This document shows, in pieces, positions 9,389-17,983 of a DNA stretch of 43,000 bases. Source of the stretch: CAZVGZ01 sp964627605 (GTDB lineage Bacteria; Latescibacterota; MWCZ01; CAZVGZ01); contig CAZVGZ010000031.1 of NCBI GenBank assembly GCA_964627605.1, positions 1-43,000 on the forward strand. The letters are read 5' to 3'. The notes under the pieces are model-generated. The model ran no database searches and had not been told where the DNA came from. It saw only the letters and a program-made list of their open reading frames with translations. Made by a program: the position numbers and the translations under genes. Numbering within the stretch: the stretch's first letter is position 1; the number at the start of each line of letters is the position of its first letter.

Positions 9389-10465
9389 ATGGCCGAGATT
9401 TGGGGGAAAGCGTACAGCCGCGCACAGCTACTGGAGAGGGTTGGCGATATGTCGCAGTTGGCGCACATGCGTCCTGCAATGCTGGTCGATGGCCCGCACC
9501 GCGACGTGGAGGTGATCGATGTCCGCACTGGCGGTGGATTGGGGTTTGTTATTCTGCCAGGCAGAGGGATGGATATCTCCGCAGCGCACCACAACGGTCA
9601 GTCGCTGTCGTGGCATTCCCAAAGCGGTGAGGTTCACTCGGCGTTTCACATGAATCAAGGCTTGGAGTGGCTAAGGGGGTTTTTCGGTGGGTTGGTGGCT
9701 ACTTGCGGTCTCAGCAACGCTGGCGCTCCTTCTGAAGACGACTACAAAGAACTTGGACTCCACGGTCGCTACTCCAATACACCGGCGTCAGCGATAAGTA
9801 TCGAACGTCGATGGGATGGCGACGAGTATATTATGACAGCATCTGGTACAATACGCGAGGGTGGGCTATTTCAGGACAACCTGGAGCTTAGGCGGTCGAT
9901 TACCACATCTCTTGGGTCAACCGCACTCACGATCCACGACGAGGTGGTCAACACCGGTTTCCATACATCGCCGCACCAGCTTCTGTATCACATCAATCTG
10001 GGATTTCCGGTAATTGATGAGGGATCAGAGTGGCTCTCTCCAGCCTCAAAAGTCACACCCCGTGATGCCGACGCAGTAGACGGTGCAGAGACCTCGCACC
10101 TGTTCGACAGCCCGACCAAAAACTACGTTGAAAAAGTGTACTACCACGAACCGGTCGCCGATGCTAAAGGGATGACTCTGGCCGCTATTGTCAACCGTGA
10201 TCTTGGGTTGGGAGTCGCGGTAAGATACAGGTTGGAGCAGTTGCCGCGTCTCATTGAGTGGAAAATGATGGGACAGGGCGAGTATGTCGTAGGAATAGAG
10301 CCGGCGAACTGTCTGGTGGAGGGTCGCCACATAGACAGAGAGAACGGCATTCTCAAATTTCTGGAGCCAGGTGAGTCGAGCCAGTACGAAGTGACTATTG
10401 AGGTTTTGCCGGACAGCGACTCCATCGCGGCCATTGAGCAGGAGGTCGCAGCGATAGCAGGATGA
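9389..10465 (+). CDS. DUF4432 aldose-1-epimerase-like protein
   Basis: A 358-residue protein with the galactose-mutarotase-like beta-sandwich pattern of the DUF4432 family: GLGFVILPGRGMDIS near residues 45-60, FGGLVATCGLSNAG, GLHGRYSNTPA, and HQLLYHINLGFPVIDEGSEW in the middle. Family members are thought to bind or epimerise sugars, but few are characterised. The ATG at 9389 was chosen because AAGGAAAGG lies eight bases upstream. An in-frame ATG 33 bases earlier has no ribosome site and would add a charged, unfamily-like tail. It follows the nitrilase and precedes tRNA-Gly. The role is probably handling of a sugar or sugar acid. Confidence 0.82.
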   Translation: MAEIWGKAYSRAQLLERVGDMSQLAHMRPAMLVDGPHRDVEVIDVRTGGGLGFVILPGRGMDISAAHHNGQSLSWHSQSGEVHSAFHMNQGLEWLRGFFGGLVATCGLSNAGAPSEDDYKELGLHGRYSNTPASAISIERRWDGDEYIMTASGTIREGGLFQDNLELRRSITTSLGSTALTIHDEVVNTGFHTSPHQLLYHINLGFPVIDEGSEWLSPASKVTPRDADAVDGAETSHLFDSPTKNYVEKVYYHEPVADAKGMTLAAIVNRDLGLGVAVRYRLEQLPRLIEWKMMGQGEYVVGIEPANCLVEGRHIDRENGILKFLEPGESSQYEVTIEVLPDSDSIAAIEQEVAAIAG

Positions 10466-10490
10466 GATAGGCGGAGACCTGTGAGCGATC

Positions 10491-10519
10491 TTGACATAGC
10501 GGTGCGCTATTCGTAACCT
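10491..10519 (+). promoter_or_regulatory. Putative sigma-70 promoter of tRNA-Gly
   Basis: A perfect TTGACA at 10491-10496 is followed after 17 bases by TAACCT at 10514-10519, a weak -10, placing the start a few bases before the tRNA. The spacer contains ATAGCG-gtg-CGCTAT (10496-10510), which with the T7 run at 10519-10525 could also act as a terminator for the upstream gene. Confidence 0.4.
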
Positions 10520-10531
10520 TTTTTTGTCAGC

Positions 10532-10604
<73 letters not shown>

Positions 10605-10610
10605 TGTTGT

Positions 10611-10654
10611 TAGAGGGCCGACCGTGGACACACACGTTCGGCCCTCTACTTTTT
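10611..10654 (+). terminator. Rho-independent terminator after tRNA-Gly
   Basis: TAGAGGGCCGA at 10611-10621 pairs perfectly with TCGGCCCTCTA at 10638-10648, followed by C and five T's. This is a strong 11-bp stem directly after the tRNA. Confidence 0.85.
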
Positions 10655-10844
10655 CCCCCTCCCCAAGCCGCGTGCCCCAACGCCGGTGTCTCCTGCCAAA
10701 AGGTTCGCGGCGCACGGTTCGTTGGTTGGCGACGCGGCACCTCCCTTGTGTGCTGTCGAGTTTTTCGACACGTTCGGCCTGTTCTACAGCTTGAGCAAGC
10801 GGTACTTTGATAGAACGAATTGACATCGCAGATGGTGGGGCCCA

Positions 10845-10994
10845 ATGGGTGCAAAAGATATAGTGGTCGTAGACGAAGAACACATGTGGCAGCTGCTGCT
10901 TACACGGGCGCTCAACCGCTGTGGTCTGTCGGTTGAGGTTGCCACCACCGCGCCAGACGCCGATCTGAATGCCGGGGTCGATGATGGCTCCTAA
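10845..10994 (+). CDS. 49-residue half receiver domain (N-terminal part only)
   Basis: A short ORF, ATG with GGTGGGG upstream, encoding 49 residues. It opens DIVVVDEEHMWQLLLTRALN and continues CGLSVEVATTAPDA, which is the beta1-alpha1-beta2 portion of a response-regulator receiver with the acidic pair (D-E-E). The usual phosphate-accepting Asp (beta3), the Thr/Ser and the Lys are all absent, because the frame stops (TAA 10992-10994) inside the start of the histidine kinase gene. It overlaps that gene by about 14 bases, so translation is probably coupled. It may be a decayed stub, a small interacting protein, or a leader ORF. Not previously named as far as I know. Confidence 0.55.
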   Translation: MGAKDIVVVDEEHMWQLLLTRALNRCGLSVEVATTAPDADLNAGVDDGS

Positions 10995-13155
10995 ACCCAA
11001 CGAACATTCGGTCATCACAACCACGCTCCTGGCGTTGGCGATGGTGGCCTACACCGGGTCGGTCCTTTGGATCGGCCATGGGCGCCACCGGCTGCTAAGA
11101 GAGGAGAACCTGGAGCATTTCTTTCTTGAGCAGCAGACTTTCGCCAGACAGTGCGCCGCCGATGCGGCAAGATGGTTTCTCAATACCAAGTCCGATCTCG
11201 ACCTCATCGCCCACGGCATCAGACTGAGTGATCCGGCGGGTGTCCGCACTATTCTTCGCAGCGCTCAGCGGCAGGCGAGGATAACTCAGGTTTGGAGATA
11301 CGACCGGGCTACCGGGTTATCCAGTATTTTGGGGCAATCGGATCTGCTGCATCCGGTGGGAGGCGATCCGATTGGATGGATGAGTCAGCAGCAACGAGCT
11401 GACGCGGTCACCGTGGCCGCCCAAGCTCTGCTGGCGCGGCCACGGTCCTTTTTGGCACACATGGATGCAGGCGACAGGCCGAGGCCCCCATGGGGTGTAG
11501 TTGTGTCAGCTGGACCCAACCCAAAAGAGGATACCTCGAGTGTTTTTGGAACGATCGTGCCGAGGCAGACAATCGCGCTGCTGCTGGATCAACGACTGGA
11601 GCCCTTTGCTTTCAGCGGTGAAACCGCGCGATTGATCGTAACTGAAGACGGCTCTCAAGTTCTGGGGGAGGGGCCTCTGGTAAGTGCCCGTCGAAGTCGG
11701 CCAGATGCTGCTTTTTTTGCAGCGCTGAAAAATGGGATAGCTGCCACAGACGCTGGATCGGGGGGGCTTACAGCGCGACGTGGGGAGAGTTCTACGCTGG
11801 TCTCCTACGCTCCGATCCCGATGCCAGGAGGTCCTCCGTGGCGATTGGCGCTGGCAACTCGCAACGATGACATCTTGAGCGCACTTGAGGCTGAACGGCG
11901 GATAGACTGGATTCTACTGCTGCTCCTGCTGTCGGGCAACGGCGTTTTGGGCGTGGTCCTCTACAGGAGCAACAGCTCCCGCATCCGTCTAGCTGAAGAG
12001 TCGAAGCGGCTAAGGGCGATGGCCCGCGCTGAAGCTCAGATTCACGAGTCAGAGGCCCGGCTGAGGGCGTTGGTTGACAACCTGGAAGAGATCGTTTTTT
12101 CAGAAGACGCCCAAGGGCAGATCACATATGTCAGTCCTGCGGTCACCAAAGTTCTGGAGATCCCGCAAGAGGCGTTTGAAAAACAGGGGTTTGACGCGGT
12201 CCTCACCGATCACCCGATCAACGACTCGGTCAGAGAACGCCAATCTGTGGGTACCGGCACAACATCATGGACCTGTGAGGCGTCCACCGGCACCGGGCGC
12301 AATGTGCTGCTGGAACTAACTCAGACAGTCATCGGACAGGCCGGGCAGATGGTCGGAATGCAGTATGTAGCCAGAGATGTCACGGAGAAGACCCGCCAGG
12401 AAAAATGGCGCATCCAGGCCGAAAAGATGGCTGGGTTGGGACAGCTCTCCGCCGGGATCGCCCACGAGCTGAGAAACCCTTTGGGGATCATTGACGCAGC
12501 CCGTTTTTCACTCGAAGAACAGGTTGAGAATGATGACCCGCAAATCAGTGGAGCGTTCGAGACGATTGCGAGAAACGTGGCTAGGGCTGGTGAGATCATA
12601 ACCAATCTTCTGACATTCAGCCGCCCATCGGCCCATGACCGGGAGTGGGTCGATGTCAACGGCCTTCTCCAGACGATCCTGACACTCGCCAGAAAAGACC
12701 TGGAGGTGGGCGATATCAGCGTCACCACTGATTGGGGTGATGTGCCTCCGATCTGGGCCGGGCTAGATTCGCTCAAACACGCGTTCCTCAACATGCTCCT
12801 CAACGCCGCTCAATCTATGGTCGAAACGGATGCGCCAAAGACGCTTGAGATTACGACTTGGGTGGAGTCGCCAGCACGCCTTGGGAGAGACAGGCCTCGC
12901 CTCACAGTTGCCATCAAGGACAACGGCGGCGGAATCGGATCCGACGACCTGCCGCAGATATTCGACCCGTTTTTCTCCACGAAGTCGCCTGGGCAGGGTA
13001 CAGGCCTTGGTCTTTCGCTGGCGCATTCGGCGATTGAATCCGCTGGAGGGGACGTTAAGGTGGACAGCGCACTGGGCAAGGGTACCCGCTTTACAGTTAC
13101 TTTTCCGTTGGCTCTGGACCAGCCTCAGGCCGAGCAGGAAGGCGATGACAGATGA
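10981..13155 (+). CDS. Membrane PAS-domain histidine kinase (NtrB-like)
   Basis: Sensor kinase of a two-component system. Numbered from an upstream ATG at 10969, there is a TM helix at 15-36, a roughly 275-residue extracytoplasmic sensor region, a second TM at 313-332, a coiled segment, a PAS domain at about 364-475, and the HisKA H-box GIAHELRNPLG with His499. The HATPase follows with NMLLNAAQ, DNGGGIG and FDPFFSTKSPGQGTGLGL. ATGs at 10981/10984 are better placed after GGGG than 10969. The last codons overlap the regulator gene (ATGA), so the pair is coupled. The stimulus is unknown, but the periplasmic domain suggests an external or envelope signal rather than cytosolic nitrogen status. Confidence 0.93.
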   Translation: MMAPKPNEHSVITTTLLALAMVAYTGSVLWIGHGRHRLLREENLEHFFLEQQTFARQCAADAARWFLNTKSDLDLIAHGIRLSDPAGVRTILRSAQRQARITQVWRYDRATGLSSILGQSDLLHPVGGDPIGWMSQQQRADAVTVAAQALLARPRSFLAHMDAGDRPRPPWGVVVSAGPNPKEDTSSVFGTIVPRQTIALLLDQRLEPFAFSGETARLIVTEDGSQVLGEGPLVSARRSRPDAAFFAALKNGIAATDAGSGGLTARRGESSTLVSYAPIPMPGGPPWRLALATRNDDILSALEAERRIDWILLLLLLSGNGVLGVVLYRSNSSRIRLAEESKRLRAMARAEAQIHESEARLRALVDNLEEIVFSEDAQGQITYVSPAVTKVLEIPQEAFEKQGFDAVLTDHPINDSVRERQSVGTGTTSWTCEASTGTGRNVLLELTQTVIGQAGQMVGMQYVARDVTEKTRQEKWRIQAEKMAGLGQLSAGIAHELRNPLGIIDAARFSLEEQVENDDPQISGAFETIARNVARAGEIITNLLTFSRPSAHDREWVDVNGLLQTILTLARKDLEVGDISVTTDWGDVPPIWAGLDSLKHAFLNMLLNAAQSMVETDAPKTLEITTWVESPARLGRDRPRLTVAIKDNGGGIGSDDLPQIFDPFFSTKSPGQGTGLGLSLAHSAIESAGGDVKVDSALGKGTRFTVTFPLALDQPQAEQEGDDR

Positions 13156-14516
13156 ACGACACGCTGCGAATTCTCCTTGTGGACGACGAGGTCGATCTTC
13201 TGGATACGTTGGGAGCTGTCTTGGCCCGGCATGGAAACGAAGTCGCTACTGCGACAGATGGTGCCGTGGCGCTAGAGAGGCTCTCAGAAGCGGTATTTGA
13301 TCTCGTGATCGCCGACATCAAGATGCCCAATGTCGATGGGATGGAGCTTTTGGAGCGGATCAAGGAGAGCACCCCTGACACCGATGTGGTCCTCATAACC
13401 GGATACGGCGATGTCCGGAGCGCGGTGACTGCCATAAAAGCTGGAGCATACGACTACATCATTAAACCGGCTTCTCCTGAGGAGCTACTGCTGTTGATAG
13501 GTCGTTTGAAGGAGATGAAACGCCTTACGCGGGAAAACATTGCACTCAAACGGGAATTGGGACGCGGTGAGACATCAAGACCTCTGGTGGGTAAGCATCC
13601 GTCGATGTTGGCAGTGGGTAAGTTGATTGAGGATGTGGCGCAGGCCGACTCAACAATCCTTGTAAGAGGCGAATCGGGTACCGGAAAGGAGCTTGTGGCA
13701 CACGCTATACACCATCAGAGCCCACGAGCGACCGGCCCGTTCGTAAAAGTCAACTGTGCTATCCTTTCAGAGACTTTGCTTGAAAGCGAACTTTTCGGGC
13801 ACGAGAATGGCGCTTTTACTGGGGCGGTTGCCACTAAAAAGGGTCGTTTCGAGCTGGCTGATAGAGGCACCCTGTTTCTGGATGAGATCGGGGACATCTC
13901 ACCTCTTCTCCAGACTAAACTTTTGAGGGTACTTCAAGAAGGAGAGTTCGAGACGGTCGGCGGCATTGAGACCAAAAAGGTGGATGTTCGGATTGTTGCG
14001 GCGACAAGTCGCAACCTGGAGGCGGCGGTGGATGATGGGGAGTACCGGGCAGATCTGTACTATAGACTCAACGTAATTCCGGTGAAGCTTCCGCCTCTAA
14101 GAGAGCGCAAAGAAGACATCCCACTGCTGGTGCCCCACGTATTGGCCACAGTCGCCAACCGGCTAGGACACCCGGTACCAACTATTGAAAAGTCGGCGTT
14201 CGATGTACTCACGGTCCACGACTGGCCTGGCAACGTTAGGGAACTGGAGAACTGCCTAGAGCGGGCGGTCGTATTGGGCAAAGGCAAACCCGTTGCGCTA
14301 GACGATCTCCCTGACGCTGTCAGAGAACCGGACGGATCACCAACCGACGACGGCTTGGACGGCAGATCGTTGGATGAGGCGGTCGCCGATGTCGAAAAGC
14401 ATCTGATAGTCCGTACTTTGGACGAGCATGGCGGCAACCGCTCCCAAGCCGCCCGCGCTCTCAAGATGCATCGCACGACGCTGCTATCAAAAATGGAGAA
14501 GTATGGGCTGTCATGA
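13152..14516 (+). CDS. NtrC-family sigma-54-dependent response regulator
   Basis: A 454-residue enhancer-binding activator. The receiver domain (about 1-120) has acidic D11-D12, phospho-acceptor D55 in ADIKMP, and K105 in IIKPAS. The AAA+ domain (about 145-380) has Walker A GESGTGKE at 173-180, the sigma-54-contacting GAFTGA loop at 220-225, and Walker B LFLDEIG at 241-247. A Fis-type helix-turn-helix closes the protein (GGNRSQAARALKMHRTTLLS). It shares an ATGA overlap with the kinase gene. The intact GAFTGA implies real use of sigma-54, and a matching promoter lies about 100 bp downstream of this gene's stop, before the methyltransferase. Confidence 0.96.
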   Translation: MNDTLRILLVDDEVDLLDTLGAVLARHGNEVATATDGAVALERLSEAVFDLVIADIKMPNVDGMELLERIKESTPDTDVVLITGYGDVRSAVTAIKAGAYDYIIKPASPEELLLLIGRLKEMKRLTRENIALKRELGRGETSRPLVGKHPSMLAVGKLIEDVAQADSTILVRGESGTGKELVAHAIHHQSPRATGPFVKVNCAILSETLLESELFGHENGAFTGAVATKKGRFELADRGTLFLDEIGDISPLLQTKLLRVLQEGEFETVGGIETKKVDVRIVAATSRNLEAAVDDGEYRADLYYRLNVIPVKLPPLRERKEDIPLLVPHVLATVANRLGHPVPTIEKSAFDVLTVHDWPGNVRELENCLERAVVLGKGKPVALDDLPDAVREPDGSPTDDGLDGRSLDEAVADVEKHLIVRTLDEHGGNRSQAARALKMHRTTLLSKMEKYGLS

Positions 14517-14573
14517 GCTTCTGGGAATTGAACCGTCGCTCGGTAGATAGAACTCGCAACACAGCGACATAGA

Positions 14574-14587
14574 TATCGGGAACGATA
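14574..14587. promoter_or_regulatory. Possible activator-binding dyad
   Basis: TATCG-ggaa-CGATA is a perfect 5-bp dyad, flanked by ACAT and ATGT, 31 bp upstream of the -24 element of the predicted sigma-54 promoter. It could be an upstream activator site, although NtrC sites usually lie farther away. Confidence 0.3.
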
Positions 14588-14617
14588 GATGTGATCGCGT
14601 TACCGACGCAGCAATGG

Positions 14618-14633
14618 CGGCATACAAGTTGCA
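14618..14633 (+). promoter_or_regulatory. Putative sigma-54 (-24/-12) promoter
   Basis: The sequence CGGCAT-ACAAG-TTGCA keeps the essential GG and GC dinucleotides exactly ten bases apart and matches 9 of 11 consensus positions of TGGCAC-N5-TTGCA. It is the only good match noticed near the NtrC-type regulator gene and points to the methyltransferase start at 14702, with a predicted transcript start near 14644. Confidence 0.6.
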
Positions 14634-14701
14634 GCAGACCGTGATTGATCGTTCACATAACACGCCCGTCAGGTAACCACTTGATCGTCCAGGGATAACT
14701 G

Positions 14702-15574
14702 ATGCCGGAACAAGATGTCGTTGAGGACGGAGCCGTAGAAAGCGCGCTTCGATTCAACTCGAAATTCTACGCTGGGTTCTACCGCAACCCGTTTGTTGGA
14801 TGGCGCTATGAGACGCGCTATCGAGCCAATATAGCAAAAAAGATTCTCGTCGATGCCGGTGTCGATATCTTTTCACCCGACTTCAGAACGTTTGAGTATG
14901 GGTTCGGCAACGGCGACCTACTCAAAGCGGTCTGTGGAGCCAGCGCGGTCGTGGGTATGGAGGCGTCGCCATCGGCTGTCGAGAGGGCGAGATCAATTGC
15001 GCCTCTTAACCATCCACATTGGGAGATGATCGAATGGGCTGACTGCACCCACACCAGATTGGACAGCGAAAGTTTCGACCTTGTCTCTGCTGCACATGTG
15101 CTCGAACATCTTCCTGACGATGGCGCAGCGATCACAGAGTGGATCAGGTTGTTGCGACCAGGCGGGCACCTCCTACTATATCTTCCGAGCAACGAGGTAT
15201 TGTTCAAAGGATCAAAGCATCTTCGCACCTACGACGTCGACGAGTTCTCCGAGAGGCTCTGCACCTATGGCTTGGAGCGCATCACGGTCGATGAAAATCA
15301 ACGGTTCGACCGACCGTTCAAACACAGGTATCTCGTTCTGCTATCGCGAGCAAATATCGTCATCAGGCTTCTGCTCGATATACCTCGTATGGCAGCGTTT
15401 CTGCCAGCGCAGCTAATCTCCTGGCGGATTCTCCTGGCGCTCGACTCTGTTCTGGAAAAGATCGGCGCAAAAAGCAGCAGCATCGCCTATCTATTCAGAA
15501 AACCCAATCCCACCGTGCAGGAATCTGGCACCGCATCGCCCTCCACTGGACATATGGCCCAATTCAAAAACTGA
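14702..15574 (+). CDS. Class I SAM-dependent methyltransferase
   Basis: A 290-residue protein. Motif I is FEYGFGNGDLLKAV near residues 62-75, followed by an acidic residue in GMEAS. The post-I/II region is DLVSAAHVLEHLPDDG, and LLRPGGHLLLYLPS is motif III. This matches the Methyltransf_11/23 type that often acts on lipids, quinones or cell-surface glycans. The C-terminal 90 residues are hydrophobic in part (VLLSRANIVIRLLLDIPRMAAFL), suggesting membrane association. The ATG follows AGGGA. A sigma-54 promoter match lies about 70 bp upstream, so it is the likely target of the adjacent regulator. Its acceptor molecule cannot be inferred. The 3' end overlaps a TonB remnant on the other strand by 11 bases. 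Confidence 0.85.
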   Translation: MPEQDVVEDGAVESALRFNSKFYAGFYRNPFVGWRYETRYRANIAKKILVDAGVDIFSPDFRTFEYGFGNGDLLKAVCGASAVVGMEASPSAVERARSIAPLNHPHWEMIEWADCTHTRLDSESFDLVSAAHVLEHLPDDGAAITEWIRLLRPGGHLLLYLPSNEVLFKGSKHLRTYDVDEFSERLCTYGLERITVDENQRFDRPFKHRYLVLLSRANIVIRLLLDIPRMAAFLPAQLISWRILLALDSVLEKIGAKSSSIAYLFRKPNPTVQESGTASPSTGHMAQFKN

Positions 15575-15962
15575 TGCGCATTCCCCATCTGACGTAGCGC
15601 GGGTCTAGCCAGAGAGCCCAACGGTCAAACACAGGCATAGCGGCGTAGTGAGGCATGTCTCCAATCTGGTCTGGCCCGGTAAGAAGCGTCTTGCCATCGG
15701 AATCAGTGGCCCACTCGCCCAACGGCTTGCCCTGGAGGGTCGGGTTCTTGAGGTTGGTGTGCAGAGGGTAGACGTGGTCATTGAATTCGGAGTCGGTGAA
15801 GAAGCCCCGATTGATGTACCGGCTGTTGAAAATATTTCGGACATCCATGAACCTTGTGAACCGCCAACCGTGTGTCTTTATACTCTTCTCCACCCTCGTG
15901 TGTCACAGCGACCGACCTCGATCACGCAGGTTAGCCGACGATGCTGGCGGGTCGTGTTCCAT
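15564..15962 (-). pseudogene. Remnant of a TonB-dependent receptor (C-terminal end)
   Basis: The minus strand encodes about 130 residues that look like the end of a TonB-dependent receptor: ANLRDRGRSL, then KSIKTHGWRFTRFMDVRNIF, and a typical last strand WLDPRYVRWGMRISF followed by the stop. The C-terminal aromatic residue and the DVRNIFNSR block are characteristic. A TGA interrupts the frame just before the KSIKTH segment, and everything upstream of the last barrel strands is missing. The same reading frame runs straight on from the ECF sigma remnant, so a deletion probably joined two neighbouring genes. It cannot make a functional receptor. Confidence 0.7.
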
Positions 15963-16015
15963 AGCCGGGTTCTCTGGATTCTTGAGTTGCGCCAGCTGCT
16001 GTACGCGTCCACTAA

Positions 16016-16274
16016 CTAGTCTTGCACTATATCGTTTGCCTCGTCCGCCGCTCTGATATAGGTCAGGGCAGTAGCGTACGCGACATTCTGGTACGTCCTT
16101 ACCAATTGCACCAAAGGCGTCCGCGTCGCCGTCCAGAACGGACAGGGAGATGGCATCTGAGTCGTTTCCATCAAACAGCGAGCGTTTGAAACCGCATGTG
16201 CTGCGAACACTGTCGAGCGATTCTAGCTGTTTTACGGCGTAGTTGGCTTTGTCAGTAACGCTCACACTAGCCAC
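16016..16274 (-). pseudogene. Remnant of an ECF RNA polymerase sigma factor (region 2 part)
   Basis: Two minus-strand frames together read like the start of an ECF sigma factor. One ends LSVLDGDADAFGA, and the other continues LVRTYQNVAYATALTYIRA and DEANDIVQD, the classic region 2 pattern. The switch is exactly at one extra base, 16106. The second frame then stops at a TAG (16016-16018), while the first frame continues with AQLKNPENPA, which may be the next helix or already receptor sequence. No region 4 is present. Its 5' end overlaps the moaA stop region. At least one frameshift, one stop and a C-terminal deletion make this a dead gene. Confidence 0.75.
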
Positions 16275-17238
16275 CGATGCTGTTCATTATACGTTCTGGC
16301 TGAATGAAATCGGCTTTACCGATCTTGTGCCCCGGTTCTTTATGCCAAACCGCGCCCAAGAGCCTGTCTTTGATCTGCTCTTGTGATTCATCGTCAGACA
16401 AGAGGTCCATAAAGTCGGTCTCGTCTAGCGAAAACAGACACGTCCGCAACTTTCCGTCGGCGGTGAGGCGTACGCGGTTGCAGGTATCGCAAAAAGGCTG
16501 ACTCACCGATGGAATTATACCAAACTGCCCTTTTCCATCGAGAAAGCGGTAGAGTTTCGCCGGAGCTACCGATCCGTTGGACGGCAACGGTTCCAGCGGA
16601 TACTTTTTGCCAATTCGCGATAGAATTTCACTACCAATAACGACCTTACCACCAGACCAGTGGTGCTCTCCATCAAGCGGCATAAACTCGATAAAACGCA
16701 CCTCGAACGGCTCCTCCCTAGACAGTTCTGCCAACGCCACCACCTCCTCGTCATTCACACCCTTCATTACCACGCTGTTTATCTTAATCGGGTCGAAACC
16801 GACCTCCTGCGCTTCGCGCAAACCCTCCATCACACCGGTCAATCCCTCCCGGCGGGCGATCTTCCCAAAAACCTCTTCGTCGAGAGTATCCAAGCTAACA
16901 TTGATGCGGCGAAGCCCTGCGTCATACAGAGTTTTGGTCTGATTCGCCAAAAAAATGCCGTTGGTCGTCAACCCTATGTCGAGGTCGTCATCCAGCTCCG
17001 AGAGGCGGGTGATAATCTCCGGCAACTCTCTGCGCATCAGCGGCTCACCGCCTGTGATGCGGACTTTGGTGACTCCCACACCCACCGCCGCCTCAACAAA
17101 CTTTATGATCTGATTGACACTCATGATTTCCGGCAAGAACGTGGCGTCCTCCGGTATGCAGTAGGTACATCGCAAGTTGCATCGGTCGGTGATCGACACC
17201 CGGAGATTGGTGATTGATCGCCCCTGTTCGTCGATCAG
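16267..17238 (-). CDS. moaA: GTP 3',8-cyclase (molybdenum cofactor biosynthesis)
   Basis: Radical-SAM enzyme that starts molybdopterin synthesis from GTP with MoaC. The radical-SAM cluster motif is CNLRCTYC, the GGEPLMRRELP loop follows, and a second cluster motif is CDTCNRVRLTADGKLRTC. The C terminus ends IGG as required for activity. The only canonical start (GTG 17199) would remove the conserved GRSITNLRVS segment, which is plainly encoded upstream in the same frame. No ATG, GTG or TTG exists between there and an upstream stop codon inside smpB. The coordinates use a CTG at 17238 as the earliest start that fits family length (323 residues). Alternatives are CTG 17322 or ATC 17316, the latter eight bases after AAGGAG. 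Confidence 0.9.
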   Translation of the reverse strand: MIDEQGRSITNLRVSITDRCNLRCTYCIPEDATFLPEIMSVNQIIKFVEAAVGVGVTKVRITGGEPLMRRELPEIITRLSELDDDLDIGLTTNGIFLANQTKTLYDAGLRRINVSLDTLDEEVFGKIARREGLTGVMEGLREAQEVGFDPIKINSVVMKGVNDEEVVALAELSREEPFEVRFIEFMPLDGEHHWSGGKVVIGSEILSRIGKKYPLEPLPSNGSVAPAKLYRFLDGKGQFGIIPSVSQPFCDTCNRVRLTADGKLRTCLFSLDETDFMDLLSDDESQEQIKDRLLGAVWHKEPGHKIGKADFIQPERIMNSIGG

Positions 17239-17318
17239 GTTTCGCGGGCCGGTTGACTCTATGCCGCCGGAACGGGGTTCCGCCCGCTCTGACGCTACTA
17301 TCCTAATCGGTTCGATGT

Positions 17319-17783
17319 TCAGTACTCCTTGAGCGCCCGTGCGATGTTGCGCTGATTCTCCCGCTCAACGATGACGGCGCGTTTGTCGTATTCCGCTTTG
17401 CCCTTGGCCAGCGCCAGTTCGACTTTGGCTTTTCCCCGTTTGAAATACATCGACAGCGGCACCAACGTCAGACCCCGCTCATCTATTCCGGATTTTAGCC
17501 GTGCGATCTCCCGGCGGTGCAAGAGCAGCTTGCGCGGACGCTCAGGGTCGTGATTGTTGCGGTTGCCCTGCTCGTATGGACTTATATGCACACCGAACAG
17601 CCACATCTCTCCATCGCGGACGCGGGCGTGGCTGTCCTTAAGGTTGCAGCGTCGCCCTCTCAGCGATTTGACCTCAGTACCTTGCAGCACCAGACCCGCC
17701 TCGACCGTATCGATAATCTCGTAGTCGTGTCTGGCTTTGCGATTTCTTACAATGTTAGACGAGCCGTTGGAATCGGCAGACAT
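17319..17783 (-). CDS. smpB: SsrA-binding protein SmpB
   Basis: Small RNA-binding protein that partners tmRNA in trans-translation to rescue stalled ribosomes. The 154 residues contain the family core: RNRKARHDYEIIDTVEAGLVL, QGTEVKSLR, NLKDSHARV, the HISPYEQGNRNNHDPERPRKLLLH block, and a basic tail ending ARALKEY. The frame is open for another 43 codons upstream, but the ATG at 17783 (MSADSNGSS) gives the usual length. It is directly upstream of moaA on the same strand. Its last codons hold an AAGGAG that could serve as the moaA ribosome site. The tmRNA gene itself was not seen in this window. Confidence 0.95.
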   Translation of the reverse strand: MSADSNGSSNIVRNRKARHDYEIIDTVEAGLVLQGTEVKSLRGRRCNLKDSHARVRDGEMWLFGVHISPYEQGNRNNHDPERPRKLLLHRREIARLKSGIDERGLTLVPLSMYFKRGKAKVELALAKGKAEYDKRAVIVERENQRNIARALKEY

Positions 17784-17983
17784 CGTGTGGCCCAAGGTTG
17801 ATAGGTGAGCGGTGTGGAAACGTAGCAATAAAATATACTGCAACACCACGCTCATTTCAACGTCAAGACGTTCGCGCCTTGATCGCACACCACCAGTTGG
17901 GTACGATCGCACGGTGAGGCGACCTCTCGACTGGTGGCTTACAGATTGGGCAACTCCCCAAGCAGAAAACTGATAGTAACGCT

